DNA of 32,735 bases from positions 1-32,735 of the forward strand of contig NZ_SMNT01000062.1 of NCBI RefSeq assembly GCF_004348265.1, read 5' to 3'. Positions 32,411-32,735 of the stretch are shown one piece after another. The notes under the pieces are model-generated. The model saw nothing but the letters and a program-made list of their open reading frames with translations. It was not told the origin of the DNA and did not search any database. The stretch is from Methylobacterium segetis (GTDB lineage: Bacteria; Pseudomonadota; Alphaproteobacteria; Rhizobiales; Beijerinckiaceae). Numbering within the stretch: position 1 is the first letter of the stretch; every line of letters starts with the position of its first letter. A program made the translations under genes and the position numbers.

Positions 32411-32735
32411 TCAGTACTTGCGGATCAGCGGAGCCGGGGCCGGAGCCGGGGCGACGGCCGCGGTGTAGAGCGGCACGATCACGCGGAACCAGCCCTCGGT
32501 CGCCTCGGCGCCGGCGACGCGGTTCACGATGTGGCGGGCGGCGTAACCCTGGACCGTGAAGGGTCCGAAGTCGTAGCCGATGAGGCCGCCGAGAGCGAAG
32601 TAGCCAGCGCGCGCGCCGCCGAGGGCGACGGGCGAGAAGCGCGAGTTGTTGGCGAGGTCGGTGGTGCCGTAGCCGATCGCACCGATCTCCCACTTGCCGA
32701 ACTTCTTGGTCGCCGTCAGGTCGAGGTTGAGGGCG
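32411..32735 (-). CDS. outer-membrane/transporter-like protein, C-terminal part (5' end outside window)
   Basis: About 107 residues are visible, ending ...APAPAPAPLIRKY before TGA. They show alternating, aromatic-bounded strand-like segments: LNLDLTATKKFGKWEIGAIGYG, AGYFALGGLIGYDFGPFTVQGY, GWFRVIVPLYTAAVA. These suit a beta-barrel outer-membrane protein. They resemble proteins annotated as transporters of the phenol meta-pathway MetA-like family in Methylobacterium; this assignment is from memory and uncertain. The Ala-Pro repeat near the end is notable. A strong terminator follows. Whether it belongs to the island or to the chromosome beyond it cannot be decided here. Confidence 0.65.
   Translation of the reverse strand, partial: ALNLDLTATKKFGKWEIGAIGYGTTDLANNSRFSPVALGGARAGYFALGGLIGYDFGPFTVQGYAARHIVNRVAGAEATEGWFRVIVPLYTAAVAPAPAPAPLIRKY

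Larger units (their letters stand above)
28127..32735. mobile_element. left end of a tRNA-Lys-integrated genomic island (continues beyond window)
   Basis: The tRNA-Lys 3' fragment and the adjacent complete integrase mark one end. Inside are an aldo/keto reductase, transposase remnants and a resolvase-tail-like gene. The right end is not in the window, and the gene at 32411 may or may not belong to the island. Confidence 0.5.

Overview
The window is high-GC DNA of an alphaproteobacterium. The gene content (DUF4214 surface protein, PRC-barrel protein, Crp/Fnr and LuxR-type regulators, FtsH-like AAA+ protein beside integrases) fits Methylobacterium or a close relative in Hyphomicrobiales. That placement is an inference; there is no rRNA or housekeeping gene to prove it.

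Positions 1-16.2 kb look mostly like chromosome. They hold the C-terminal part of a DUF4214 repeat protein, a low-GC response-regulator gene cut by an in-frame TAG, a PAP2 phosphatase, a minus-strand row (Crp/Fnr regulator, AI-2E/PerM permease, DUF2254 membrane protein), a divergent histidine kinase/NarL-type response regulator pair, a broken YihY/BrkB gene, a secreted double-PRC-barrel protein, two small exported proteins and a multi-pass membrane protein. Much of this set is envelope or signalling related.

Positions 16.5-26.2 kb are accessory. Two convergent XRE-type regulators precede a plus-strand row: a winged-helix-like protein, an unknown protein, a soluble FtsH-like AAA+/M41 zinc protease translationally coupled to it, and a degenerate GIY-YIG/DUF4357 protein. 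An excisionase-like protein and two overlapping tyrosine-recombinase genes follow, the second lacking most catalytic residues. I read this as an integrated element carrying a protease-centred cargo module of unknown function. This is the most interesting part of the window.

Positions 26.25-28.1 kb hold no gene I can support. At 28127-28171 lies the 3' part of a tRNA-Lys(CTT) gene on the minus strand, truncated in the anticodon arm. A complete tyrosine integrase starts 175 bp beyond it. This looks like the displaced-end attachment site of a second island extending rightward. That island carries an aldo/keto reductase, remnants of IS3- and IS5-family elements and a small resolvase-tail-like protein. 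At the right edge is the 3' end of a minus-strand gene for an outer-membrane/transporter-like protein with a strong terminator.

All assignments rest on reading motifs by eye; no database search was possible.
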